This document shows, one piece after another, positions 24,009-35,560 of a stretch of 64,000 nt of DNA (the first letter of the stretch is position 1; each line of letters starts with the position of its first letter). A program made the position numbers and the translations under genes. The notes beneath the pieces are model-generated. The model saw only the letters and a program-made list of their open reading frames with translations. It did not search any database and was not told the origin of the DNA. The stretch comes from Poecilobothrus nobilitatus (taxonomy: Eukaryota > Arthropoda > Insecta > Diptera > Dolichopodidae), in contig OX352773.1 of the NCBI GenBank assembly GCA_947095535.1, forward strand, positions 73,302,591-73,366,590, in the 5' to 3' direction.

Positions 24009-24699
24009 TAATATTTAAATAAAAAATGGTTTAAAAAGTCAAAAATTTAAAATGGTTTTAATTTTTTTTTCCAAATGTAATTTTCGTTAATGTAATTTTT
24101 TGTAATCTATAAAACTGATTGAAAACGAATCTTAATTTGAATATTTACTAGTTTATTTTAATCTTCGGAAAGATTATTGTGAATTGAGGGTAAAAAATCA
24201 AGAGGGACTTAAAAGATATTAGCGCTAATTTAGTTTTAATCATGTTTTATATAGAGGATGATATAATTTTTAATATTTAAAAAAAAAGGGAGTGCATTAT
24301 TAAACTTATTAAGAATATTATAATGTGTATCTATACTTATAAAACCAATAAACACATTAAATATAGAAAAAAAAATATATTTCCTTAGAAAAAAAAAACA
24401 GAATATATTATAATGGATACTAAAATTATGTTTTTCTATCAAAATAATTTTTATTAATATATAAAAAAATCATTTGTTTTATTTTTCTATTCTATTTATA
24501 TTATATAAGTAAATTAAGAAGTTTTTATTATTAATTGTCCATCCGTTCTTTCCTTTTAATATTATTACATTTTTTTTTAAAATTTCATGATTTTTGATAC
24601 TTTGTGATTTTATTTCGTTCTCCATATTATCAAATTCAGTTTGGATTTTTCTTTGAAATATTCCATTGTTTTTTAATGAAATTTTCATTATGGGCTTCA
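24009..24699. other. Intergenic; possible degraded LINE 3' tail
   Basis: AT-rich, with no clear gene. It lies downstream, on the minus strand, of the reverse-transcriptase remnant and may contain its unrecognisable 3' end. The 92-codon minus frame at 24479-24757 has no family match I recognise. Confidence 0.35.
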
Positions 24700-25240
24700 T
24701 TTTATTTGTGAGCTGCTTATCTGCTACTGAATGACTGTGATCAGATTTCTGAAGCATCAGTTGGAAACCTATCCATTGCCTGAAATGTTCTTAGTTATGA
24801 AATTAGCTTTAGCTTAAATTTTACCTTGCATAATAAATTGTAGAATTTTATATTTGTCGTTGTGTATTATATTACCAAGATAATTTCTTTTCCTTCGCTT
24901 ATTTATTGATAACAGCTTACGGTCTATATATTCTATTCCACTTAGAACATCATTATTGATAATTTGTTCTACCCATGATGTTTTCAACATCTTAAAATTA
25001 CACACACACATTAAATGATTCAAACTGATTTATGTTCGTAATTTTCAAAGTCTAGCTTTTTCCTTCTTATATTCATAATCCTTCTAAAGTCTAGGATTAT
25101 TTCGAAATTTCTTTCAAGATTAATAATACAGTTATTTTATGAAGCTGCCACGAGTATATTCAATTCGACACTTTATTTCTACATCTGAGTTCCAGTTTTC
25201 ATTTAGGCAATTCTCTAATTATTGAAAACATGAGATTTAT
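24700..25240 (-). pseudogene. LINE (non-LTR) reverse transcriptase, C-terminal remnant
   Basis: Minus-strand frames show motifs of the end of a LINE polymerase ORF. First is ENWNSDVEIKCRIEYTRG (25206-25150), where relatives read NENWDxSxEIKCRIEKARAAF. Then comes FKMLKTSWVEQIINNDVLSG, followed by RKRNYLGNIIHNDKYKILQF and MQGKI (24993-24817), where relatives read YLGHIMRxEKYRLLQLIMQGKIEG. Stops and frame changes separate the blocks, and the palm domain with the YADD active site is absent. It is a 5'-truncated, decayed copy, as is usual for LINE insertions. The clade cannot be fixed from this piece. Confidence 0.72.
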
Positions 25241-28200
25241 TCGATTGTGGTGCTATTTATCGTTCAGTTTATGTTGTTGTGTGCGTTAGTTATAAAAATA
25301 AACGTTGTTTTATTGTTATTAATGTTTGAACACGAAAAATCTGCTGTGAGTTTTTACTCAATTCATAAGTTGTTGAAGTTTAGTTTTAATATCATTAAAT
25401 AATGTTGGATTATATCTCCGTATCGTATATTGTTCATATTAACTCCGTTTATTTTTACTCTAATATTTTTGCTATTCAGGTATTCCTCAAATCAGAATCA
25501 GAAATTCCTCAAATTTCTTCAAAGTACAGATTAAAAAGTAAAGGTGGCTATTTATACAATTTTGTCATAGAATTTAATCCTAAAAAGCTCGCTAGAACTA
25601 AATTTAATTATTTAGAGAATTGTAATTGTTTTCAAAATCTAATTAACAAACTTAATATGTAATTATTTTAATATTAAATTATCACATAGGAATTATCACA
25701 CTGCTTTGCAATTATGGTGATTAGCCCATTATACTGACTACAGGGGTAGATGGTGTCAGTGGATAAAAATCCCACACTACCAAGGAATCCAAGTTTTCTT
25801 AATGCCTTTTGAAGATCTCCACCTTCTGCAGTAAATAAAATATTATATATATTATATATTTGGTTGCAATGCGAATTAGTTAAGAAAAATTAAGTTAAAT
25901 TTTTTAAGTAATTAAAAATATTTCCTGTGCATCATTTAAATCTGCGTTCTCTCATGTAATACATCAAAATTTAATGACTCGGACATATAGGGTATTTTTT
26001 TGTTTTGTTTTGGTACTAGTGTGGTAATTATCCAAGAGATTTGGGACTTTTTGTCGCTAATATGTTTTTTCTTATTGATAAGTTCGTTTCTAAGTATGCC
26101 AGATATTCGATTTAATATAACTATCTTATTTATACCCATTAATTGCATTCATCTTGAAATGAAAAAAACATGAGTAAACAGTAAATATTAAGATCATGTA
26201 AAGAGTTACTTAACAATTTTATTCATTTAAATAATTTAGTCTAATAAAATGTCTTAGATCAGATAAATTTATCTATTTTTAACATTAGAAATAATAAAGG
26301 TAATAATGCTATTCTAAAATGTTTTGCTACTAAAGCAATTACACAAGATTGAAATGATAGGGTTTATGAAGTAATATTAATTATTTTATTTATACTATAT
26401 TTGGCGGCAAATTTTCTAAACAAATTTTCTTTCCTTTCCCCTGAAATTTCCTAATAAAAAACTTTATAAACGATTGCATAATTCCAGGAGTAATATCAAT
26501 TTAAATTTTTCATAAAATATTTTTGTTAGGTATATAAGGGAATAGAAATTTTTTTTTTTAATTTTATTTTCTAAAATCCCCCATTTAAGTGATGAACATT
26601 AAAAATTAAATTTTATAATAAGTTATATTGAGTTATACTATTATACTGCTATAAGAATAACGATTAAAATTTTATAATTATTAATAAATTATTCTTATAC
26701 TATTTTTTTCCTCTATATAAAACAAAATAAATTGTTTTTTTTTTTTTTTGAAACAAACAAAATTTATTTTCTATTTAATAAAACAATAAAATAAAAAAAA
26801 ACGAAACCAAAAACAAAGTTTTAAAAATAAAAATTTATTTAACCCATTTGGTAAAAGTAAACTACAAATTAATATCTGTATAATATATTATATAATATAA
26901 ATATTCAACAAAAATATATTTAAAATCTTTCATTTTTCAAAACTATATTTTGATATTCTTTCAAAGTTTATTTTAGTAAAAAAAAAAAAATAAACAAAAA
27001 AAAACAATCTGTCGTACAATATTATTTATATGCCTTTTCCAAAAAAAAAAAAAGAAACAAAAATAATAATAATAATAATAATACAACTTTCCTTTCAATC
27101 AAACCTTTAAATCATATACACGTTCATAAACTTCAATACATACATATACAAACAACAAATGATACGATATCCTTTCGAAATGATAGATTGTTTTATTCAT
27201 ATTCGAAATTCATTTTTATTCTTCACATGCGACTTTTCAAGGATTAAAAATATACATTATATATATACAAATTTATATTTTTTTTTTACTTTTGATATTT
27301 TTAGATAAATTTATTTGTTATTTTTTCTTTTTTTTTTAATTCTTAAGATAAATTTGTATTTTTTAACTAAAAACAAAAAAAAAAAAAGAAAATCCAACAA
27401 TAGAATAACTTAACTCTTTAGAAAAAAAAAATGCTAATATATACATATATGTATTATAAATGCTTATATATATATATATACATATACCTATTAAAAAAAA
27501 CTGAAATGAATGCATGAATGAATGATTGAATGAAATAAAAGAAATACCTTTAATATTTATATATAACTTATAGATAAGTACTAGTGTAAATAAAAAGAAA
27601 AAAAAACAAAAAAGATATTTTTACGTGAAACGATTAAGGGCAATTCAAAACAGACATGAATTCATATTATATAAATATATATATTTATATATACCTAATA
27701 CTTATTTATTTCAATGCTGTTCAATATGATAAATGTACATGCGTATCAACATAATATAGAATTTTTATTTAATATTAAGTATATATTTTGATTTTCAAAA
27801 CCATGCTTTTTCTTTTCTAGTCCTTTTTTTTTTATATTATCCTTGTTTATTTTGTTTTTGTTTTAAAATATAGCTAATATATACTTAATTTATATAATAT
27901 ATATGTATGTATACTAGTATTATATAATTTTACCATTACTAAACTGATACTAATTCATTTTTTGTTATTAAAAATTTAACTAACTATATCCAAATGAAAA
28001 AAATGATGCCGTTATTATGTAAAATCAATTAAGATTTTCAATCATAGAATTCTGGATTCGATCAAATTGATGAAAATTAATTGCGTATAACACTTTCCAC
28101 AGCCATACATAAATATTTCTTTGTTCTCCAGTTCTAGTATATCGATAATTATAAGAAATCGATCCAAAAAAAACAAAAAAACATAAGAAATATATCAATA

Positions 28201-28281
28201 TTTGCAAACGTTTCTAATTTATTTTGAATATCTCCTAAAAGTATGCAATAATGTATATATACTTCACGATTATGAAAATTT
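25241..28281. other. Intergenic, mostly unassigned
   Basis: The part from 25241 to 26200 is less AT-biased. It includes an 86-codon plus-strand frame (25402-25662, with QISSKYRLKSKGGYLYNF) and a complex patch at 25680-25830; neither was recognised. From 26500 the sequence returns to A/T runs, including AAT repeats (27062-27085) and TATATA tracts. Confidence 0.4.
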
Positions 28282-28394
28282 TATAGTGCACAGAACCTAT
28301 AATGGCCTTTAGTAGCCGATGGTTCAATAATATTGCATTACATTTATGTATGTAATATTAATATAAATAAATAAATAAATAAATAGTGCACAGA
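28282..28394 (+). mobile_element. Possible short retroposed unit with (AAAT)n tail
   Basis: A 12-bp direct repeat ATAGTGCACAGA at 28283-28294 and 28383-28394 brackets about 88 bp that end in an (AAAT)5 tract. A head-like GGTTCAA string is inside. The layout fits a target-site duplication around a short retroposon, but no family is recognised. Confidence 0.4.
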
Positions 28395-28556
28395 TACTTA
28401 TTACACAGTTTCAAATTTCTTTTTACCAATTATATTGTAATGCAAAAAAGGCCGAAAAAAAATTTAGGTACAGTCATCACGACCTTCGCCATCTTCACCT
28501 TTTTATTTTTCTTTTCTTTTAATAAAGTTTTTTCACTAATAAAGTATATTACAAAA

Positions 28557-28751
28557 GGGGCCTCGAAGGCCTAGTGGGTAAGAGCGTATAAAACGCTGTA
28601 AACACCGAGAGAGCGTGGATTTGAATCCCACACACGTCGTAAGAATTATTCCCCCTTACGACATTTACAGTCACGCCTGAGAAGGAAGGGCTGTGTAATT
28701 TCCTATGTCCACATTTATGTGGCAGAGAAGTGCACTAAAAAGAAAAAAAAA
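28557..28751 (+). mobile_element. tRNA-derived SINE, copy E
   Basis: Head GGGGCCTCGAAGGCCTAGTG, box B GATTTGAATCCC, first body hairpin and final hairpin CCACATTTATGTGG are present, followed by an A-rich tail. It has the best target-site duplication of the set: ATATTACAAAA at 28546-28556 and 28752-28762. Confidence 0.94.
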
Positions 28752-28762
28752 ATATTACAAAA

Positions 28763-29689
28763 AACAAACTTCTTAGTTTTCCTGCAACTAATTAACTTTA
28801 ATTTACTGTTTTATTTGACTATCTGTTATAGTTTATATTAAAAAAAAATTATTTTATATTAAACAACATCGAAAAAAGTATAATTAGATTCGCATCATCT
28901 TAAAATCAAATGGTAATTCATTCAAGTATTGAAATTTACCGTTTTCTTTTTCTAAAATTTTATTTTCAAGATCCATTAAGGAAAACAAAAAATAAAACAA
29001 ATCTTCTACCAGATACCCATTTATCATAGATTTAACATTTTTTAACTATATACAATCATTTATATTTTAAGAATATTGCGTGTCCACTTGATTTTGAAAA
29101 CCTAAATTAAAGTAACTAAAGATTCTTTTAAAGTTTCTTTTAAAAATTTAAATCGTTTATAATTTGAAATTAAATGATTCCATCGGTTATGTAATGTCAC
29201 AAATTTCATATATTATAATATTACAAAAAAAAATTACAAAAATATAATCTTAAAGTATAAAGTATTTGGTAAAGTATTAAGTAAAATGTCACCTTTATTA
29301 TATGTAGCTAATAGATTTTCTTTTTCTATATTTTAGGTAACATTAACTAATTGAACATATTATTACAAGAATGTTCTTAAAATCGAAATAATAATAAGAT
29401 ATCAGTTTAAAATCTAAAATAATATTAACAGTATTTCAGAAACCACAAATTTTGGAATTTAGAAAATTCACATCCATTTTTTTTTTTAATTTGTTCTTTA
29501 ACAAATTAAGACTTCTTAATTATGTCATTCTCTCTTTAGACCTGACATCAGTAGTCTATCTTATCAGTAGACGCGCTTGGTTTACAAGATTAGGTATAAA
29601 TGTGAATATAACTGTAAATTATACATATAGGACTATAAAGAGTGTGATGTACTTTCTCTGAAGCTATTTCAGTCTGTCAAGGAAAATGT
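28763..29689. other. Intergenic, nothing recognised
   Basis: AT-rich with no supportable gene or element. The plus frame at 29452-29661 may belong to the upstream part of the LINE remnant that follows, but this could not be shown. Confidence 0.4.
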
Positions 29690-29856
29690 AATTTCCTTTT
29701 CCAAGAATTAGATGAACTATCTAGCTTTATTCTAAGAAGCTTTCAAGATTTCTTCCTTCAAACTGGTTTCATTGTGACATAAATTTAAATAAAACTAAAC
29801 ACGAAGTATTCTCGAATAGGTTCTCCTACGTTTTTGAAGATGCAATTTGGACTTAG
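29690..29856 (+). pseudogene. Possible jockey-like reverse-transcriptase fragment
   Basis: One plus-strand frame reads CDINLNKTKHEVFSNRFSYV (29773-29832). This resembles the WCxxNxLxLNxxKTKxMxFSR segment of jockey-type LINE polymerases. The adjacent frame just upstream reads QELDELSSF, resembling the LQxDLDxL that precedes it. A frameshift and a stop separate or end the pieces. The fragment is short, so the call is tentative. Confidence 0.38.
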
Positions 29857-30280
29857 AGTGCAGTGATTACTGACATGTTAGCTCAGCCTTCATTAATAAA
29901 ACAAACAAAAATAAAATGTCTTAATTATTGACTGATAATGTAGTTTGATCTTTTACCGGATTATTAGATCAAAATATTTCAGCAACTTGAAAAAGTTAAA
30001 AAAAAAACACGAATTTTGATTAGGTATAAAACTTAATTGAAATATTGTTTACAACCGTTATTTGAATGAAATCTATTGAAAGTCTTCTAATCAAATAGAC
30101 AGTTTTATAATAGTATTAAAACTTAGAATAGTTAGAAAGTTACCTTTAAGTTAAATTAAGAAAGTTAATTGAAAAATTTGGAATAACTTGTTGGGTAAAT
30201 ATATGGTATTTTCAATTAATTTGTTATGGTGTTATATGTTAAGGAAAAAAAAACTTCTATCCTTTTTCTCATTTTAAGGT

Positions 30281-31199
30281 ATTTTTTTGGGGAGCAGGAC
30301 AAAATCTGGGTTTACAAACTCTCGGTGAACAAAATTTAGTGTTTACAAAATCTCGGTGGACAAAATCTCGTTTTTTTTTTAGAATCTGTTTTTTTTTTAA
30401 ATCCTTTTTTGTTGAAAATCTCTTTTGTTAAAAATCTCGTTTTTGCCAAAATCTTGTTTTTTTGGCTTAACTTTAAAATAGCTTACGAATATTTGTAAAA
30501 AATATCATTAAGGCGCCAGTTATAGCTATCATTGAAATGCTTCCGGAAAAAACGTTTCATTGAAAACTTATACTTTTTCCGTATAGGTGATTATAGCAAG
30601 CAGAGAAAACTGTCAGTTAAATTATCTGTCAAATGGCAAATGACAATACTAAAGGCAAAATAAAAATAAATGTAATTTAAATTTAAATTGTTGTTAGCGT
30701 TTTTTCGATGTTTGCAAAATAAAGTTTTATTATTTTAATTTATTTAATTATTATTGGTAGAAAATGGTACTAATAAAGAATAAAAAAAGATTTTTTTATT
30801 TAATAATGACATTGGCTGAATTGAGAAAAATAAAAAAGTATAAATTTTCTACAATTAATTTTTTGTTTTTACTTTTTTTGAAATTTCCATTTTCCGCAAG
30901 CATTTCAATGATAGCTATAACTGGCGCCTAAGAGAGATTTTAGAATTGTGTTCAAAATCAGGGTTATTCGCTTTTTAAGAATATTTATATACATATGTCC
31001 TTATATTGTAACATAAATTGTTTAAATCTAACAAAAATAAAAAATAAATTTAATCTTCACATAATTAAAAAAAATATAAAATAAAAAAATTAAATTTTCA
31101 AAAAGACGAGATTTTCAAAAAAAAACTAGATTTTGTTCAATGAGATTTTGTCAAACGAGATTTTGAAAAAAGAGATTTCGTACGAGAGCCATTTTTTCA
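30281..31199. mobile_element. Foldback element with ACAAAATCTCG subrepeats (interrupted)
   Basis: The left arm (30281-30475) has several tandem variants of ACAAAATCTCGGTG. The right arm (31097-31190) has the same motif inverted (CGAGATTTTG). The arms surround a later MITE insertion at 30512-30928. The element encodes no protein. Related pieces occur at 35374-35560 and perhaps 40075-40330. Confidence 0.65.
30512..30928. mobile_element. Harbinger-like MITE, 417 bp
   Basis: The ends are perfect inverted repeats of at least 31 bp starting GGCGCCAGTTATAGCTATCA, extending imperfectly into CGGAAAA. It is flanked by TAA at 30509-30511 and 30929-30931. A 3-bp TWA duplication and GC-rich TIR ends are characteristic of the PIF/Harbinger superfamily. 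The interior is AT-rich without an ORF, so it is non-autonomous. Near-identical TIRs suggest a fairly recent insertion. Confidence 0.88.
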
Positions 31200-31761
31200 T
31201 GTTTATTTAATTTTAATTTGATTTTGAGGTATTACAAATGGAACACACCTTTATAATTCTTTCGAAAATAAAAAGATATGTCGGTACGTGATTTAGAAGA
31301 AAACAAAACATACCACAATATAACCAAATCGTAATTTTATTATGTATTTTTTTTTTTTTTGTTTTTTTTTTTGTAAGTTGTATTTTACATACCCTTCTTA
31401 TATTTAAATAATATTAAACTAATATCCTTAGTTTTTTTTTTTTTTTTGTAAATTATACAAATTTGTATACACATGCTTATATATGTATGTACATATATTT
31501 AAAAAACTATTTGTCATTCTGATTCAGGTTGATTGACATATTTTATATTTCGTTCGCAAAAAAAAAAAAAAAAAAAAAACTAAAAGATATACGATTTTAG
31601 AAAAAAGACATCATCTTTTATTTTTTCTAAACACTACACATTATAAACACAAGGAATAAATATTTCCATTATATATATAAAATAAATATTTCCATACAGC
31701 CAACTATAAAATATAACATTATTTTTTTTTTTTTTAAATATATATAGGTACATTGATATAT

Positions 31762-31793
<32 letters not shown>

Positions 31794-32635
31794 ATATTGC
31801 AAATATATAAAATGTCGTCTATTCTAAAAAGGCTTATTGTTAATGTCATCCTTTTAATAGGTAAAATATAATTGTGGTCAATTAATATACGATTTTGTGG
31901 TTATATTTTGACTTATGTATTATAGTTCTTATATATATTTTAAAAATAATATATACAAAATATAATTCACAAAATATATCTGAAGTTTTATTACAATTTA
32001 AAGAAAAAATAAAATAAAAAAGTTAAAAAGTGATTAATGATATAAATATCATCTCATTCATTCAGTATTGAGAAAATAAGATTTATATTTTTGTTTGGTT
32101 TTTTTTTTTTTTTTTTGTTTATTTAAATTTAAAAGTAAAAATATATATTATTTTTGATTATTTGTGGTATATAATATATGATTCTATCAAATACATTCCA
32201 AAAAAAATTATCCCATAATATAAAAAAAAAGGGATGAATGATTAATATATTTTTACTTTCTCCTTAATCTTAGGTATACTGGCATAGCTGCTATTGAATT
32301 ATCTTTTGACATTCGTGCGGAAATTTATTGGAAAAGGATTGTTTCAATATAATAAAAAAGGAAATAACAATTTTTTCTGAATAAAATGTTCTTAATAAAT
32401 TGTACATGATTTTAAATATTAAATAAATATAATAAATGATATAATAATATTTAAAGATACATATAAATATATTTGTATGTATGTATGTTTATAAATGTAA
32501 TATTTCTAAATTTGATCATAAAAAACGTTGAATTTTCATACTTTTCTAGTATAGTAATGTATAGGTAATTACAACAAATAACTTGGACCTTTTTCCTTGC
32601 ATATGTGAACCATCTAAATATAATCTTATTAATTT
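31200..32635. other. Intergenic low-complexity AT DNA
   Basis: No gene. Long A and T runs (about 31347-31375, 31435-31448, 31558-31580, 32099-32117) and TATATA tracts at 31758-31795. Confidence 0.6.
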
Positions 32636-33065
32636 ATACCTTTTTTTACTTTAAAAGTGTCTCAACTAAAAAAGTATTCATTTTTACTTTAAGTGAACAT
32701 TTTTATTTTAAGTGAACACATTTTTAATCTAAGTGAAAATGTTTCCCTTTTACTGAAGACATTTTTACTTTAAAAGTCAAATCTTTACTTCAATAATTTA
32801 TGTTATATAATATTTAATATACATATATTTTATTGTCGTAATATATATATGTATATGTATTTTTATCTGATATTTATATGGATTTAATATACATAATATG
32901 TATATGCATATTGTAGGTATTTTTTTAACTTTAACTTTTATTGTAAATATCATCCCTTAAAGTACTTTCATAATTTCTTTACTTTAACTAAAACATCTTC
33001 ATTTAAAGTAAAAATTTCATCACTTAAAGTAAAAATGTCTTAAGTTAAAATAAAAAAGGTATTTA
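32636..33065. mobile_element. Foldback element with TTTTTACTTTAAGTG subrepeats
   Basis: The left arm has several diverged direct copies of CATTTTTACTTTAAGTGAAC (32640-32790). The right arm (32955-33060) has the same unit inverted (CACTTAAAGTAAAAATGTC). Outer ends are ACCTTTTTTTACTTTAA and its inverse. ATTTAT flanks both sides, a possible target-site duplication. There is no ORF. Confidence 0.65.
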
Positions 33066-35373
33066 TATAGTATTAATTATTTATTTTGTTTATGTTATAT
33101 AGTATATATTTTATATCAAAAATGACCGTAAGTAGTATTATGTAATTGAAAATTACTTTTTCAGTAATTTTACATTTAAAAATTCTTTCGATTTGTGTTC
33201 GGATTTGAATTTGTACCACCATAAGTAATAAAGTAGTAAGTTCATTTTAAAAAAAATGTTATCAAAATAATTTTGATTATCCCTTCTAAATAAACTATAA
33301 TATAACTATTCTAAAAAAACTTAGATAAGATAACTTTTCCCCACAAATAAAATATAGAAGAGTTAATTACATATTTACATAAAGTTTTTTTTATAAATGT
33401 GCATCAAACATTTTTGTTAATACATCTTTTATTGACATTAAAAAAGTGGCGTAACAAAACCATCATTTAACCTATGTTTTGTTCACTTATTTCTTATTTT
33501 AATACTTTTTTTCTAAGAAAGGTCAAAGACGCCAAGAATACCTATTTAGTAGTATCAGAGTCTTAGTTAAACACACCTCCCATACTTTATCTCCCATAAT
33601 GAAACTCCTAACTACCATCGCAGTATATATTGATAAGAGAGTAGGTATTGAAAAGGATAAAAAGGATAAAGGATAAAGCTTGCGGAAACTTTGATTTGGG
33701 AAGAGGAACTGTAAGGGAACAATGAATCCACTTATTATTATAACTATTTTACTGTCAGTGACGAAACCACCAACAGGTACAAAATCCAGTAATATATAAT
33801 ACCTGCATGAGGTTATAATTAAAGACCGGCAGCTTTCTAATACAATATAAGTATGAAACAAAAAAAAAAAATTTCCTCAGCCCTAAAAATTTTCCAAAAC
33901 ATTTTCGTTTTACATGTCCTTTAAACATTTTTTTTTTGTATCCCTTGTAAAAACTTTGAAAAAAATTGGTAATCCTGCGAAATTATAACAAAAAATTGGC
34001 ATGCTTCCGAATTAATATAGATAAATCGTCCTTAATACCTATAATTTTTGAAAATTATTAATTATTAATTAAAAATCAATTATCTTAACTTTTTACTAAT
34101 TATTTTATTTAAAATTGATTTTTTTTTTTAATTCTCCTACAACAAATTTATTGAAATTAATTTTTAAATACTCTTCATTTAACTAAAAAAAAATTATTTT
34201 TATATACATACACATGTACATATATTTATTTAAATAATATGGAAGTTAATTTCAAAATACCCTCATTCAAAAAAATAAATTATTTATTATTTTCATATTC
34301 TATCTCTATTATACTTAATACCATATAAATTAACAATCTATTAATTAAAGGATATTAATTAAAGGACATGGCTTATAACAATAAAACCAAATAAAATAAC
34401 AGAACAATACAATTTTATAAAAAAAAAAAAAAAAAGAATGTTTTAATACCATTTTTATTATATCTTTACAACAAAAATATACATTTACATATATTTGTAT
34501 ATAGATGTACATACATATATTGATATTAATGTCGCGCTTTTAGTCATAACACATTCATTAAAAATAACCGTTTGATTTATGCCAATTAACTGATGAACAT
34601 ATTAATATACGGTTTTTATAATATGTAAATATAGATATAAAAAAAAAAACACACAATACCATAATAATATTTATGAAACCATAAATGACAGGCATATATT
34701 TAACTATATATAATAACTATAGATAATATTTATAATTTTTATGAACTTATACAATATACATATATGGTATATACTTTTGTTTTTTATTTCTTTTAAATAA
34801 TCTCCCTAGTACATATTTTATTAATACTTATTTACTACTTATATACTTATACTAACTTATTAGTTACAGTTAAAACAAAAAAAAAAAAAAAGATATAATA
34901 ATTTATACCTAAATGTCATAATATATTGTCAACATACTTTATTTACCAAAGATATACTTCATTTTTTTTTTGTTTTTTGTTTTTACATATTCATTTGTTT
35001 TAATAGGTATATAAATATATCTATATATTATTATTAACTTTTGAAGTTCAAAAATATGTAAAACTTTATATATACGTATGTATATGTACAGTAAGAAACA
35101 AAAAATAATGAATGAAATACAAATATGAAAATATTAAATGTATGCTATCAAATTTTCTCATGACAGAAAAATAATTAGGAATTGTGTGTGTGTGTGCGTG
35201 TATTTATAAAAAGTGTATTTTGGCTTATATAGAAAGTAAAACATTTTGTACCACTTTATATAAAATTTATAAAAGTAAGTAAAAATAAAACATTTGTACC
35301 ACTATACATAACACTTTCACCAATTCTAATCATTAATACCACTAAATATATATATATATATATATATCGCAGT
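33066..35373. other. Intergenic; one unassigned complex patch
   Basis: Mostly A/T runs and TATATG motifs. The patch 33523-33861 is less AT-biased and holds a 112-codon minus-strand frame, but no family was recognised and codon choice does not argue for a gene. A (TG)n tract lies at 35183-35201. Confidence 0.45.
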
Positions 35374-35560
35374 TCAAAATTTAATGTTTTAAAATCTCGT
35401 GTTTTTTTGCAGTCTGCACTATTTTAAGCAGTATACTTTGTTGTTAAAATATGTACTTAAAAAATAATGAGAATGAAATTTATTGCCTGCGGTTACAAAA
35501 TTCAGATTATTCGCTTTTTCGGGAATGTTTATATATATATTTCGACAGGGTAATTCGGAC
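35374..35560 (+). mobile_element. Partial second copy of the ACAAAATCTCG foldback family
   Basis: TTAATGTTTTAAAATCTCG at about 35381-35399 matches the left arm near 30329-30349. Further on, GATTATTCGCTTTTTCGGGA (35505-35524) matches the right-hand interior near 30961-30980. The copy is shorter and its inverted arm is not evident. Confidence 0.5.

Noticed and set aside
35183..35201. (TG)n tract as a Z-DNA or regulatory element
   Set aside because: It is a short microsatellite with no supporting context.
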